Source of the DNA: Symsagittifera roscoffensis
Lineage: Eukaryota; Xenacoelomorpha; Acoela; Convolutidae
Length of the DNA stretch: 64,000 bases
NCBI RefSeq assembly: GCF_963678635.1
Contig: NC_087070.1
Coordinates: 25,352,007-25,416,006 of the forward strand
Direction of reading: 5' to 3'
The notes below the pieces were generated by a model. That model ran no database searches, was not told the origin of the DNA, and saw nothing but the letters and a program-made list of their open reading frames with translations. This document shows positions 1-11,839 of the stretch, in pieces. The first letter of the stretch is position 1, and the number at the start of each line of letters is the position of its first letter. The position numbers and the translations under genes are program-made.

Positions 1-1400
1 CATCAGCTTTCACACGCAAACCACCAGAAGAATAGAAAGTTTCAGAATTGGATATCATCCATCCGATAAAGGACTTGGAAATAACAGCGCAACTGGTGAA
101 AGAACAACTAGACTCACTCAATACATCGAAGTCTCCAGGGCCCGATGAAATTCACCCGAAACTTCTGTTTAAATTGAGAGATTTCCTGACTCAAATTCAA
201 ACAAAATTTTTTAACAAATCTTGGGACGAAACGAAGCTACCTGAAGACTGGAACTTGCTCACATTGCCTCTATCTTCAAAAAATGAAAAAAATTGTTAGC
301 TGACAACTATCGTCCTGTAAGCTTCACATCAATAGTTTGTAAAATATTTGAGAAAACAATTAGAGCCCATCTTATGGAACATCTAAATAAATGAAATCCT
401 TGTAAATGAAAAGTTTGGTTTCCTGCCCGGTAGATTATCACAATTACAACTACTGAGAGTGCTGGATAATTTCATAAAAACAATAGGTAGTCGCCGAGAA
501 ACAGATGTTATCTACTTGGATTTCAAGAAAGCGTTCAAAGCCGTTCCGCACAAAAGACTGATAGGAATCCTAAAACAATATGGAATAAAAGAAAAAACAC
601 TGGGCTGGATGAACAAGTTTTTATTAAGACGACGACAAAGAGTTCTGATAAACGACAGTAGATCTGAATGGAAAGCTGTTCTGAGTGGGATTCCCCAAGG
701 ATCTGTACTGGGACCTGTTTTGTTTGTAATAAAATTAAATTCAATGCAAAACACTGTCGAATCAAAATTGTATTTGTTTGCAGAGGATGCAAGACTTTGC
801 AGAAAAGTTATCAGTGACAAAGACGTTGAGTTGCTGCAAGAAGATCTAAGAAAACCGGAAGACTGGTCAAAAATTAGTCTTTTGCTTTTCAATGAAGAAA
901 AATGTGTACATATGATAACCTCAAATGGAAGATTAAATCGTGAAAGAAGATCCCATGAAACTTACAATAAACATCTTGAAACAGTTGGAGAAGAAAAAAA
1001 ACTTGGGGTGATCATCGATACTAAACTCTCCTTTGACTCTGATATCTTTGCAAAAGTTAAAAAGCAAAATCTCTTGTTGCAGTTTTTAAGAAAACATTCA
1101 ATAAATGACTATACCTGTGTTTTTAAATGTTTATAAAGGCCTCATAAGGACTCATTTGGAGTTCTGTAATCAAGCCTGGTACCCGCGTTTAAAGAAGAAC
1201 ACAAGATTAATCGAGAATCTGCAACGGCGAGCGACACGAATGGTATAAGGGCTGCAGACACTAAGCAACAATGAAAGGTTAAAGAAACTAGACGTACCGT
1301 CACTCGAATACCGCAGAAAGCGAGGAACAATGATCGAAATATTCAAAAAAATTACAATCGTTATGACCCAAAAACTACGAAAGACATGTTCGAATTGGAT
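1..1400 (+). pseudogene. Degenerate LINE reverse transcriptase (CR1/jockey-type), 5'-truncated by window edge
   Basis: This is a decayed reverse transcriptase of a non-LTR retrotransposon. RT motifs appear in the usual order but in broken frames. A KSPGPDEIHPK block lies at about 129-163, and a NYRPVSFTSI block at about 304-335 in another frame. The open stretch 459-1136 carries IYLDFKKAFKAVPH, then SGIPQGSVLGP. The catalytic YADD box has become FAED (about 778-790), so two conserved positions are changed, including the first Asp. Thumb-like motifs (GVIIDTKLSF, then HLEFCNQAWYP and LENLQRRAT in shifted frames) run on to about 1400. Stops and frameshifts show it is inactive. The exact clade cannot be fixed without a tree. 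Confidence 0.85.
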
Positions 1401-1499
1401 AATCGTGACGACAGGACAATTGACAAGAAAGTGATAACGAAGAAGGCCAACTTCGAAAAAATCCTTAAGGTTTCGCTCGAAAGATGCCTTGAGCGAAAT

Positions 1500-2376
1500 G
1501 TTTGGTTTGCAGCATGTGGATGGAACCTATGATGATGCGGTCGTTTGAACTTGGAAAAATTGAAATGGTTCCGGAAAATGAAATCCAAAAAAAATTGGAC
1601 GGAACCAATTTTGACAGCAAATTTGCAGACTTGATTTTACGACTCGAACCAACGGAGGTAAAAAGATTCAATGCGTTCCAAGATAGATTTGGCTCCCAAT
1701 GGTTGAACGTCATCCGGTGCAAAAATTTAAGGTTAAAACTGTCAATCCTACAACTCAGAATTTCGATTAGGCTCAAAAATATGCGAACGGCATAAATGCG
1801 TGTGCGGAAAAGACGTTACCGAGGATGGTTGGCATGGTCTTTCTTGCCTCAAAAGTGCAGGGAGACTCTCTAGGCATTCAAACCTGAATGACCTTATAAA
1901 GCAGAGTTTATCTTCTACTCACTATCCGTCTGTTTTAGAACCACGACACCTCTACAGGACCGATCAAAAGCGACCAGACGGTTTGACGCTCCATCCGTGG
2001 GCTGTTGGTAAGCAGCTCCTGTGGGTTGTAACGGTAGTAGAATCCTTAGCACCTTGTAGAATTAATGCAGGGTCTGTTTGTAACCCTGGTACGGCTGCCG
2101 CTGAAGCGGAAGAGCGAAAAATTGACAAGTATAAAGATCTTGTAAATGATGGATACCTTTTTCAACCGCTAGCTTTTGAAATTCAGGGCGCGGCCGCACC
2201 AGCACAGAATTTTTTTGAGCAAGCTTTGTGAGAACCTAAGCATATGCACTGAGGAACCCAGAGCAGGCAGCTTTTTAAAACATAGAATCTCCCTGGCAAT
2301 ACATATTGCGAATGCCGCTTGCGTACTCGGAACAATAAATGACAAAATAACTTTCGACGAAATTTTTTATTTGTAA
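1500..2376 (+). pseudogene. Retroelement C-terminal fragment with CCHC finger and restriction-endonuclease-like domain
   Basis: Open stretches at 1502-1795, 1800-2231 and 2176-2376 read as one protein broken by frameshifts. At about 1797-1850 there is a C-x-C-x8-H-x3-C cluster (CVCGKDVTEDGWHGLSC). It is followed by KRPDGLTLHPW and a hydrophobic strand, LLWVVTVVES. A zinc cluster followed by R/K-P-D and a downstream acidic strand is the layout of the restriction-enzyme-like endonuclease at the C-terminus of R2/NeSL-type retroelements. Here the expected Asp of the second strand appears as Val, consistent with decay. The assignment is by motif layout only. The RT part of this element is not recognisable upstream. 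Element A inserted directly after it, at 2390. Confidence 0.6.
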
Positions 2377-2389
2377 CACTTGTATATTT

Positions 2390-3302
2390 TGTGACATTCG
2401 ACCAGAATGGACAAAGATGCTGATTCAACAGATTCGAAAATTTAGCAGCAACCTTCCGAATTGACGGTTTTAAGAGATTAGCAACGTTATTGGGACGATT
2501 AATCAAACGGTGAAGTTCAAGATATTCTGATATTTTGAAATTTTAAAAATTCGAAGTGATGACGTTATAATTCTAAGAAGCGTCAAAAAAGGCCATTTTG
2601 GAAGAAACCAGAATGAAATCAGAACAAGAATAGTTGCGACGACGACAACAACGAGAAAATTGAGAATGAAAATCGGAGAAAAAGAGAAGTTGCAGAGACC
2701 GTTCCGAATTGCAACTATTGTGTCGCTACAATAGTTGCAAGGCTGTTGCAAACAACGGTGAAGGTTGGAAAACCAGCCTTCCGGAAGGAAGATAAGGGTC
2801 TTATTTCCCCGGATTCAAGAATCCGGAGGGGACTCGGGACTGGAACTTATATCTTTTTATACAATTTTTTTAGCTTCCCTATTATGTCCTGAATTGAATT
2901 TAATTAACATCTGAATTCATTTTGCAAGGACGAGAAGCTAGGAGTTGGGGGAAAGGGTTGATCCATCTTCGATGGAGATGATGGTTTTTATCTACTGAAC
3001 CAAAAACAATAATAATTCGATAAATAGTAGTAGCCCTGTTTTTAGGAGTGACCTCGTGGTCTGGGGATACTGAGACCCAGCCCTGAGCTCACTATTTCTG
3101 CAAGTTATTAAATTAATCTGAATGCTTTGAGCGAAGCCGAAGGCAGTAACGTTTTTGTCGACCCGATGTTGGAAAGACCACTAGAAGAACTGGCTTTGGT
3201 AGAGACGGTGAAAAGCATGTAGAGCTTAGTTTAGACAGTGGCCAGTCGTTTTATAGCTTAGCTTTATTTTCCGTCGATATGTACTTCCGGGCGAATGTTA
3301 CA
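2390..3302 (+). repeat. 5' LTR of element A
   Basis: Begins TGTGACATTCG and ends CGAATGTTACA, so the ends are imperfect inverted repeats. It contains the palindrome CCGGATTCAAGAATCCGG at 2809-2826 and a TATA-like stretch at about 2848-2863. It is repeated with visible divergence at 10929-11839, and in reverse orientation as the LTRs of element B. Confidence 0.92.
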
Positions 3303-3630
3303 TAGATGTTTCTATGGCGCTCCTGGGTGTTATTCTTTTTTAACATCATGACCGGCAGAACCGTTAACGAGCACTCCGCGCCGAGCGGATGCTCACATTA
3401 ACGCCCTTAATAGGCCAAAACCGCCGGGGCGGAAGGGTAGTTCGGACCGCGGAAGCCTTCCGGATTACCGTGAATAGCTTTTAACCTAGTCAAGACCAAA
3501 AATTCACGAACCAGGAAGGGTGGGGGGATCGGCCATCCCCTCGTTCCCTAAGAGGTCTGTGAACAAAAACACTTAAGGAAATAAAAGAAACCAAGCAAAA
3601 AGTAGTATAGTACCCAAGAAAAAGAAAAAA
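3303..3630 (+). other. Residual leader of element A with primer-binding-like site
   Basis: Matches the inner end of element B's leader (reverse complement of about 33310-33633). The block TGGCGCTCCTGGGTG at 3315-3329 is conserved in both elements, 12 bases inside the LTR, and starts with the TGG expected of a tRNA primer-binding site. I could not match it to a tRNA. The leader stops abruptly in an A-rich run at about 3627, where pol sequence begins. Confidence 0.6.
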
Positions 3631-6600
3631 TTTTGTCGAACACGAAATCAAACTTGAGGAAGGTGCCGTTCCCAATAGGGAAGGCGCAAGACGAATGACG
3701 CCACAAAAATAGGAAGCGTGCCGAGCGGAAATAGAAATGTTGCTCGAATACGACATGATAGAACCCTCGAAATCGCCATGACTTGCGGGGTAGTAATGGC
3801 GAAAAAGAAAGGGGGCAGCTTAGATTTTGTTGCGAGTTTCGCTACTTGAACGCGGTAACGATAAAAGATGCGTACCCGATACCGCGAATAGACGAGACCC
3901 TCTCTAAACTTGCTGATGCCAAATTCTTCATCACATTGGACTTGGGTTCTGTCTGCCTTCTGCCAGGTCAAACTGCGGAAGAAGGATAGAGAAAAGACCG
4001 GATTCGCGTGTGAGTTGGGGTTGTACCAGTGGAAGAGGATGCCCTTCGGCTTGTGCAACGCAACGGCCACTTTTCAAAGACTGATGGCTCAGGCTTTGAC
4101 CAGAGTGACGAAAAGAAGTACGGGAATCTTGGGATGTGTTACGTGGATGACGTAGTCATAGCAACACCGACCCTGGAAGACCACATTGATTGGCTCGATG
4201 AGGTCTTTGGATGCATGAAAAGAGCAGGCTTGAAATGCAAACCATCGAAACGTGAAATCCTTAGAGAGTCAATCAAGTACCTGGGAAGAATGGTGGACAG
4301 GCATGGTGTGAGGCCGGAACCGGAAGCAGTAGAAGCTGCGTTGACTTGGAAGGCTCCCAGAACGGACACACAGCTTCTGAGCTTCCTAGGGTTTGCCAAC
4401 TACTACCGTGAGTTCATAAAAGGATATGCAGACAAGGTGTATCCGATGCAGAAGCTGATGCGCAACAAAGGGAAAAAGTTCGAATGGAGCGATGAAGCTC
4501 AAACGGCCTTCGAGAACATAAAGCGGGAACTGTGCGAAGCGCCAGTGTTAGGCATGCCTAAAGAAAAGGGCATGGATGTTCTGGACACAGACGCATCGGT
4601 AGTAGCCATCTCAGGAATATTGCATCAGGAGCAAGAATGGAATGGAAGAACGGTTCTCGGTCCCATTGCATTTGGCAGCAAGGTCTTGAGTGACACTGAG
4701 ATGAAATATGGTGAACCAAAAGCAGAAATGTTTGCAATAGTCACTTTCTTAGAAAAGTATCGCGCATACTTGGGGAGCGCTCCCTTTAAGTTACGCGTAG
4801 ATAACAGAGCTTTATCCTAGTTGAAGACCTACTCGATGGATCAGAGTTATATTGGTAGATGGATAGTAAGATCGGATGGCTACCACATGATAATCGAGCA
4901 CAGGATGCCTGATAAACACCAGAATGCTGACAGCCTCAGCAAGAAAACTGATTTCTATGAAAAATTGGAACAGAAGCAAGCCAATCAGGCAGAAATAAAG
5001 AAAGGTTTCTCCTTTTTGGACAAAAAAACTTATGAAGTGCTTCACTTAACGAGATGGTTGGACAAGTCTGGACATCCAATTCCAGGACATCTTGAATTAC
5101 TTGTCGAGAAAGCAGCCGAGATAAAAAATCCTATCCAAAAGGGACCCGGTGCCCTTGGATCTGATGCTGCGCTCAAACCTGGTCCAGCAGGAACTCTCTC
5201 GCATGAACATAAACAGCCTCTCATTATTGGATAAAACGGTGCAGGTCACACCGCAAGTGGTGCGGATGCTGGATGGATTGTTAGAGAGAGAAGTGACCGG
5301 AGACGACCACGAGAGGGCCATGGCATCACTGACAGTCAGTGAGAAGGTGAAGATCATGCCGTCAATACGACAACACAAAGACAACAAGAGGAGGGATTGT
5401 AGGTCAATAGTTCAGCAACTAGTATCCTCAATACCCCACGAGGTCTTAACACGTACTTCATACGGTTGGAAAGAACAGGGGAACGATACGCGAAAGAAAA
5501 CCGTTACCTTTGAGGACCAAGATAGAGATGGTGAGATGGTTGAATGAAAATTGGTGCAAGATTGCTTGTCCGGGGAGACAAACGGTGAGAAAAGCCGGCG
5601 AGTTCAAGATCAACACCCGGAAAAGGGAAGTTTGTCCGGGGAGTCTGAGATAGATGAAAAAGTTTCTAACGAGAAACAGGACCTGGGGAACAAAATTTTG
5701 TCCGGGGAGTTCAGATGGATGCGAAGAAGGCACAGACCTGATCTGGAGGAGGCTGCAGACTCCATCAAAGACTCTTCAACAGATGACAGTTCCCGAAACT
5801 CAGGAGTTGACACCTACTCAGACAGGAACTCGAGCTCGGGATCAGAACTGTCAGAACAAGCGATCCACACACTACTAGTAGAAACTCGTGCAAGGGATCT
5901 GGATAGAGAGGTGTACCAGGACCCTGACAGTGATCGCTACCTCATACCAAGCGAAAGAGTCTTTGACAACGCAGCGGTGGATTTGGAAACAATAGCGGTA
6001 TCGAAACGTTCGATAAGTCTGTTGCCACAAAAAGAGGTAGTCAGGACTGATCTTCAGCCCTTCAAACAAAAAACACAACCGTTGGCGAAGATTTGGTGCG
6101 TTAAGATGGAAGAAGACACACATCAGCCCAATGAGCTGAATAGTCAGATGAGGGTCATGAAGACATACTTGAAGGCGAGATACAGACTCTCGGACCTACT
6201 AAGGGCGCAGAGAAATGACCGCATGACCAGCAACCTGAAGAGGTGGATAGAAAATGGTGCACCAGACAAAGGTGACCTGGAAGAAGATAGTTACCGTATC
6301 ATGAGACAGCACTTCATGCAGAAAAAGGGGATGTTATATTTGAACAAGGACGGAATTGCGGCTTGCAAGAGAAGAGCAGAAGACAAAGTCCTATACAAGT
6401 ATAACGCGATAGTGTTGCCGCAACTCTATCAGACAGAACTATTATTCAGGTCGCATGATCAGATGGGCCATCAGGGGATCGACAAAGTCTATCAGGGGAT
6501 CCTGAAGCGCTTTGAGTGGCCTGGAATGAAAAAGGCATGTGAGAAGTGGGTAACAGCGTGCTTGTCATGCCAACAGGTCAAGAATCCAAGGAAATTGCGA

Positions 6601-8092
6601 TTTCCTTTACGGTCGATCGAGTCGTCTGAATTCAACGAGGTGGTGCAGATAGATCACTAAAAGATTTGCATGACAGACAGTGGTTATAATCAAGTCTTGG
6701 TCATGATAGATCACTTCACGAAATATGCAGAGGCCGTGCCCTGCATAACAGCCTCAGCAGAAGAGCCATGCGACCACCTGATCAACCGGAACAGCTTTCG
6801 TGGGAGAGCTCACGAAAGAGCTTATGAGACGCTCACAGGTTGCTCAAGCTCACTGCACGACATACCATCCCAGACGAATGGCTTAGTGGAAAGGCAGAAT
6901 AGAACGTTAGTGTCGATGCTGAGGGTATATTGTTCCAGGTACATGAACAATTGGGACAGATACCTTCCACAGGTGATGGGAGCCTATAATAGCACGCAAC
7001 ACTCCACCACCGGAGTTAGCCCACACATGATGCTGACTGGACACGAGAAGTCTTTACCCTTGACTTTTTCTACCCAGAGTATGAGGGAAAGAAAACGTCT
7101 CCACAGGTCCACGTGAGGGATGTGATTAGACGTCAGCAAGAGTTGAACGTTTTGTGTAGACTAAATACTCAGAAAGCACAGGCAAGGCAGAGGAAGAAAT
7201 TCGACAAGAAAGCAGCTGGTGCAAAAGCTTACTCGGTAGGAAACTACGTATGGGTATTTCAGAAGGTCATACCGCCGAAAGGAACGAAAAAGCTTTTATT
7301 AAGAAAGTGGAGGGGACCTTTCATGATTACCGAGGTGCACCAGGAGGGACGCTTTTATAGACTGAGTACTGGCCGAACCGCTCATTACGAAAAAATTAAG
7401 CCATACAATCCATCGACAGAAGACTGGTGTATAAATGCAGACATGGAAGAAGGGGATTATCTAATGATGGTCCCTGCTTGTGAGGTCAATGAGAAGGGCA
7501 CCAGGGAAAAGAACGATGGAAATGAAGTCATAGAGGAAAGAACAAGTACACCACTGAACCTGGACCCAAATGAGGCGATTGAAGCAGACGATGAAACTTT
7601 ACCCTACGCAGAAGAAGACTGGCAAGACCCTGAACAAAGGGAGGTTCCCAAGAACTTGGAACCGGATCTTCCGTTCACGATGACAGGACAAGATCCAGGA
7701 AGAAACAGAACCCTTACGGCGATGATTTTATAATAGACAGGAAAGACCTAAAGAAGATAGGGGGAGAAGTAGTGGGTCTAGAGGAAATAACTGTGTGACA
7801 GGACATTGACATAGTCGATGATCACGACCATGAGTGGGTAGATGACCGGTCGAAACCTGAGGTAGAATTCGACGACGAGCAACAGCAGTCATATGAACAA
7901 GACTTGACGAATCTGCGTGTCTTTAAATGGCTGAACGAAAGGAAGTCGGACCCAAAGGAGACCAGTGTCACGATTCAAGATGTAGATCGTGAAAGCACGA
8001 AATACATGAAAACCGAATGAGAAGATCCTTCCTGGGCTGCCCAGGAGGGGCGACTACTCATTCCGGCTTCCAACCTCGATTCGATACCCGAT

Positions 8093-8788
8093 ATGCGATC
8101 GAAGGGGACGTCGATGGATATTTTTGTCCGGGGAGTGGGGGTAGGATTTACCCACACTGAAAATTTATTATTAAAAAAATTAAGAATAGCAAGAGAGACA
8201 GGGGATTTAGAAGCAGAAACAGGCAAAGAACCTAAGAAACCTGACATAGGGAGGGTAGTTGAGTCATATTTTAACTTACCAAATGAATATTCAAGTAGCA
8301 TAATACTAACAGACAGCGATTTCATACTCACGGATAGAACATGTGTAATAGCAATCACAGCACACATGAGTTTTAAGACAGCTTTAGCAGCAGATTTTAA
8401 GAGAGAATATAAAAACATAGAATTCCTTTGGAAGCAAAGACCAGGAATAGGGGGCGTAGCAGCCTTGTCTCCGGCGGCGTCACAGATACCGTAAATAAGG
8501 GGGCGTAGCAGCCTTGTCTCCAGCGGCGTCACAGATACCGGTAAAATGTTTCTTAGTGACACGGGCGACGGAGAAGCGGTACGTGGACCGGGAAAACCTA
8601 GTCTTGTCCTTGACGAGATTGAGAGACTTCTTCGTGGAAAGGGATGTGAAGGAGCTTTCGCTTCCAGTGTACGACCCGAACAGAGGACGAATGCATCCTC
8701 GAGAACTGTACGCGCTCATACACGTAATCTTCTCTGATACGAATATACAAGTATACTTACATAAGAAATATTACTTAAGTATAGGCTG
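8093..8788 (+). pseudogene. Element A Pol tail: macro-like domain (broken)
   Basis: The frame 8093-8494 contains IILTDSDFILT, AITAHMSFKTALAADFK and PGIGGVAAL. After a duplication it continues in another frame (8514-8789) with FLVTRATEK, LSLPVYDPNRG and HVIFSDTNIQVYLHKK. These align collinearly with the C-terminus of element B's Pol. The pattern (GD-like strand, AxAI..D.S...A..FK core, G-x-V-A loop, FLVT strand, LSLP strand, terminal IxVY strand) resembles TARG1/OARD1-type macro domains. The residue match to the family is by eye. Codon-level conservation with B outside the break implies the domain was functional in the common ancestor. Confidence 0.7.
8451..8548 (+). repeat. 49-bp tandem duplication inside macro-like domain of element A
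   Basis: The segment starting GGGGCGTAGCAGCC is present twice with a 49-base period and few mismatches. Because 49 is not a multiple of three, it shifts the frame and introduces a stop at 8492-8494. Element B has a single copy at the same place (about 21300-21355). Confidence 0.85.
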
Positions 8789-9059
8789 AGTTAAGGTGAC
8801 GTGCAAGAGGGTGTCAGACTAAAGTAGGTAATGTGTGCTATGTTATGTTATGTTACGTTATGTTATGTGTTATGTTATTAAGGTCCTAGGTAAGAAGGAG
8901 TTAGTGATCACAAACAATTTAATAACGATCTTAGGAATAGATCCAAAGTTTGGTCTGTCCAATCTTAGGTCGAATTCCAAAAATTTAGAGACCGATTGAT
9001 TTTAATAAATTTTAGGATCAAAATCTTTTTATCTGACTCTTTTAAATAAATTTTAACGA
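8789..9059 (+). other. Conserved linker between Pol and ORF3 in element A, with TTATG microsatellite
   Basis: Non-coding. It contains a TTATG/TTACG repeat at about 8838-8880 and then sequence collinear with element B's linker (reverse complement of 20777-21055), including a long shared block before AAATTTTAACGA. Homology between A and B stops at 9059. Conservation in two diverged copies suggests a function such as splice acceptor, internal promoter or translation signal for ORF3. This is inference. Confidence 0.75.
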
Positions 9060-9096
9060 GAATTTCGGAAAAACATCCTACGAGTTACTGTGTAAA

Positions 9097-10096
9097 ATGT
9101 TCTCAGCAGTTCCAGAGAGAACAAAGGAGGAGTTGGAATTGATACTGGGAAGGAAGTTCATGGGATACGTGAGTGGGAACTTCAGTGACTTTGAGAGACA
9201 GAAACAGAGAGGATCAACCGTTACAGATTACAATACAGTAGATGAGAATGATGAAGTCCACCGAGTGATGATGGAAGTGGAACCATTACTGGAAGCTTCG
9301 GGAAAGCGTAATTGGAGGAGCATCATGTTGACACATGAAGAGTTTCCCTGCCACTGCTTGCTGCAAACATGGTGGTATCTCGGGCATAGTAATCTGGTGT
9401 TGATCTGGGACTCTGGAGAGCTGCTCTCCATGGGTTTATCAGACTCATCACGGCCCGTAACAATAGTGATAGTTAGATTTATGATGGCGATAAGTTGGCT
9501 GGAGGCTCATGTGAGAGAGAACAATAGACAGGAGGCGCCAACGAGAGAACAATTGCAGAGATTGGATTGTCTAAAAGATTTAGATCTTTTTGAGACAATG
9601 TGCAAGATTCGGAACATTCCGATAGAAGTAAAAAAAGATATGGGCAAGAAAACGACTGATGCCATGGTTTAGAGCCAAAATGACTGCATGGTTGAACGAA
9701 TATGCCAAAAAGCATATGTCGAAGCACGACAGAGTGAACAGTGGGTTTCAGCTGGATATTGGGGTAGGAGCTTTCAAGCGAGCTTTCGTGACTCATCGGA
9801 ATGCAGTGACCACCGCGGTGAAGAGAATTGCCAGGACAAGTGAACGTAGTGGAAAGGAAAAAGAAGAGATGTTGAAGGAAGATTTGGAGAGAAACGTGAC
9901 GTTGTGTCTCCACAACAGCTTCTGCCGGAACAGAGAATCTAATGTGGATCCCTAACCTTGTTGTAACCGGAGGGTAGAAGAGCAGAAGTGTTGGAGGACT
10001 GCTTCCAACAGCGTCAGATTAGCTAATGATGTGTTGCAAGACACAGAAACTGAAAGTGCAGAGTCAATGTCGCAGGAGGAGGAAATGGAGCATTGA
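9097..10096 (+). pseudogene. Element A third ORF (private cassette, unknown function)
   Basis: An ORF of 191 codons (9097-9672) is followed after a frameshift near 9660 by 9659-9955, then past one TAA by an acidic tail to 10096. The combined product would be about 330 residues. I do not recognise it. It shows no transmembrane segment, no signal peptide and no convincing GDSL box (an isolated LIWDSGELL is not enough). It occupies the position of the 971-residue SGNH-containing ORF3 in element B, but the two are unrelated. Flanking sequences on both sides are homologous between the elements. Confidence 0.6.
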
Positions 10097-10356
10097 CAAA
10101 TGGCCGAGAAACAAGATGCTCAAAGAAAGAAAATTAGAAGAATTTAGAAGTTTTAGAACTTCTAAACAACGAAAAAAGAAGAAACAAAGAAGTGACGAAA
10201 GAGAAGAAGTTAAAACTCAGAATTGTTTTGTGTGTGTGACGAAAACGCAAGTGAGAAACCAAGCAACCAAGTTGTAATTGAAAACTGAACCATTTAGTTG
10301 AGTTTTGAACATTAAAGAATTTGTTGCATCTATAAATGTGCATTTTGATTTTAGTT

Positions 10357-10928
10357 AGTGGCTTTAGAGACACTTACTTATAATTTAGAAAGGCTTGAGT
10401 AAAGAGTATATTTAAATATTCCGGCCTGCATGACTGTTTTTAATCAACTAGGAAAACTGATCACTTTGTGGTGACATGAAAGACTTGGATAAATTATTGA
10501 AGAGGGCGATTGTTTCATTGTTTTTGCTAACCACATAGTTCCTTAATTTAATTATTCAGGACAATGACAACTAAAATTTCCGAAGGAAAGAAGAAGAGTA
10601 GGATAATTTTAGCTTGTTGGTTGGCAGGACTGTCCTGCAAACTTACACTTTTTAAAAGCTAGGCGAAAAAGTTTTAAATCAGGGCATTGACGTTGGAAGT
10701 CAGAAAAAATATTTTCATCTTAAGTCATATCCTCAAAGTACAGATTAGTGAAAGAATTTGGAAGGCTATAATATTGTAGTATGATGCCATTTATATTCTG
10801 CAGTGAGTCGATATGACGCGGATAAAAGTAATTTCGTGCATTTTGTAAATTCTGTTCGATGACACTGTACCAATTTTACGAACATTGCGAGATTCAATGG
10901 GGACATTGACCGGGCTGTCCGGGGAGTA
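10357..10928 (+). other. 3' untranslated region and polypurine tract of element A
   Basis: From AGTGGCTTTAGAGACAC onward the sequence is again collinear with element B (reverse complement of 17209-17780). It ends with TGTCCGGGGAGTA (10916-10928) abutting the 3' LTR. The GGGGAG run is the presumptive polypurine tract for plus-strand priming. Confidence 0.8.
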
Positions 10929-11839
10929 TGTGACATCCGCCAGAATGGACAAAGATGCAGATTCAACAGATTCGAAATTATAGCAACTAACCTTCCGAAT
11001 TGACGGTTTTAAGAGATTAACAACGTTACTGGGACAATTAGTCATACGGCGAAGGTCAATTTATTCTGGTATTTTGAAATTTTAAAAATTCGAAGTGATG
11101 ACGTAATAATTCTAAGAAGCGTCAAGAAGGGCCATTTTGGAAGAAACCAGAATAAAATCAGAACAAGAATAGTTGCGACGACGACAACAACGAGAAAATT
11201 GAGAATGAGAATCGGAGAAAAAGAGAAGTTGCAGAGACCGTTCCGAATTGCAACTATTGTGTCGCTACAATAGTTGCAAGGCTGTTGCAAACAACGGTGA
11301 AGGGTGGAAAACCAGCCTTCCGGAAGGAAGATAAGGGTCTTATTTCCCCGGATTCAAGAATCCGGAGGGGACTCGGGACTGGAACTTATATCCTTTTATA
11401 CAAATTTTTAGCTTCCCTATTATGTCCTGAATTGAATTTAATTAACATCTGAATTCATTTTGCAAGGACGAGAAGCTAGGAGTTGGGGGAAAGGGTTGAT
11501 CCATCTTCGATGGAGATGATGGTTTTTATCTACTGAACAAAAACAATATTAATTCGATAAATAGTAGTAGCCCTGTTTTTAGGAGTGACCTCGTGGTCTG
11601 GGGATACTGAGACCCAGCCCTGAGCTCACTATTTCTGCATGTTATTAAATTAATCTGAATGTTTTGAGCGAAGCCGAAGGCAGTAACGTTTTTGTCGACC
11701 CGATGTTGGAAAGACCACTAAAAGAACTGGCTTTGGTAGAGACGGTGAAAAGCATGTAGAGCTTAGTTTAGACCCTGGTCAGTCGTTTTATAGCTTAGCT
11801 TTATTTTCCGTCGACATGTACTTCCCGGCGAATGTTACA
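10929..11839 (+). repeat. 3' LTR of element A
   Basis: Partner of the repeat at 2390-3302. Many substitutions and small indels are visible in the first 200 bases alone. It starts immediately after a purine tract (CCGGGGAGTA) and carries the same palindrome at 11348-11365. Confidence 0.92.

Larger units (their letters stand above)
3631..8788 (+). pseudogene. Element A pol: RT, RNase H, integrase and macro-like tail, multiply broken
   Basis: Starts mid-protein just before the RT and runs parallel to element B's Pol. RT/RNase H motifs are visible: MCYVDDVVIATP at about 4136-4171, LDTDASVVAISG at about 4579-4614 and ADSLSKK at about 4928-4948. Frameshifts lie near 3830 and 3960, and a Trp codon has become TAG at 4818-4820. 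A long acidic spacer (5551-6400) precedes the integrase zinc region (CLSCQQVK, about 6560). The integrase core has lost the segment bearing the second catalytic Asp (about 6785-6870), so it cannot be functional. The tail after 8090 matches B's macro-like domain but carries a frameshifting duplication. B is the better reference copy. Confidence 0.92.
2390..11839 (+). mobile_element. LTR element A: internally deleted, degenerate Ty3/gypsy-like retrotransposon
   Basis: A 9,450-bp element bounded by direct repeats of 913 bp (2390-3302) and 911 bp (10929-11839) beginning TGTGACAT and ending GTTACA. Internally it has a leader, a pol region (RT, RNase H, integrase, macro-like domain), a conserved linker, a private third ORF and a polypurine tract. 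Relative to element B it lacks about 7 kb: most of the leader, all gag, the protease and the start of RT are gone, with the leader joined directly to pol at about 3630. The two LTRs differ at many positions, so the copy is much older than B. The flanking TTT on each side (2387-2389, 11840-11842) is a possible but low-complexity target duplication. Confidence 0.92.

Noticed and set aside
9340..9440. A GDSL-like box (LIWDSGELL) in element A's third ORF
   Set aside because: None of the other SGNH blocks follows in order. A three-residue match is not evidence.
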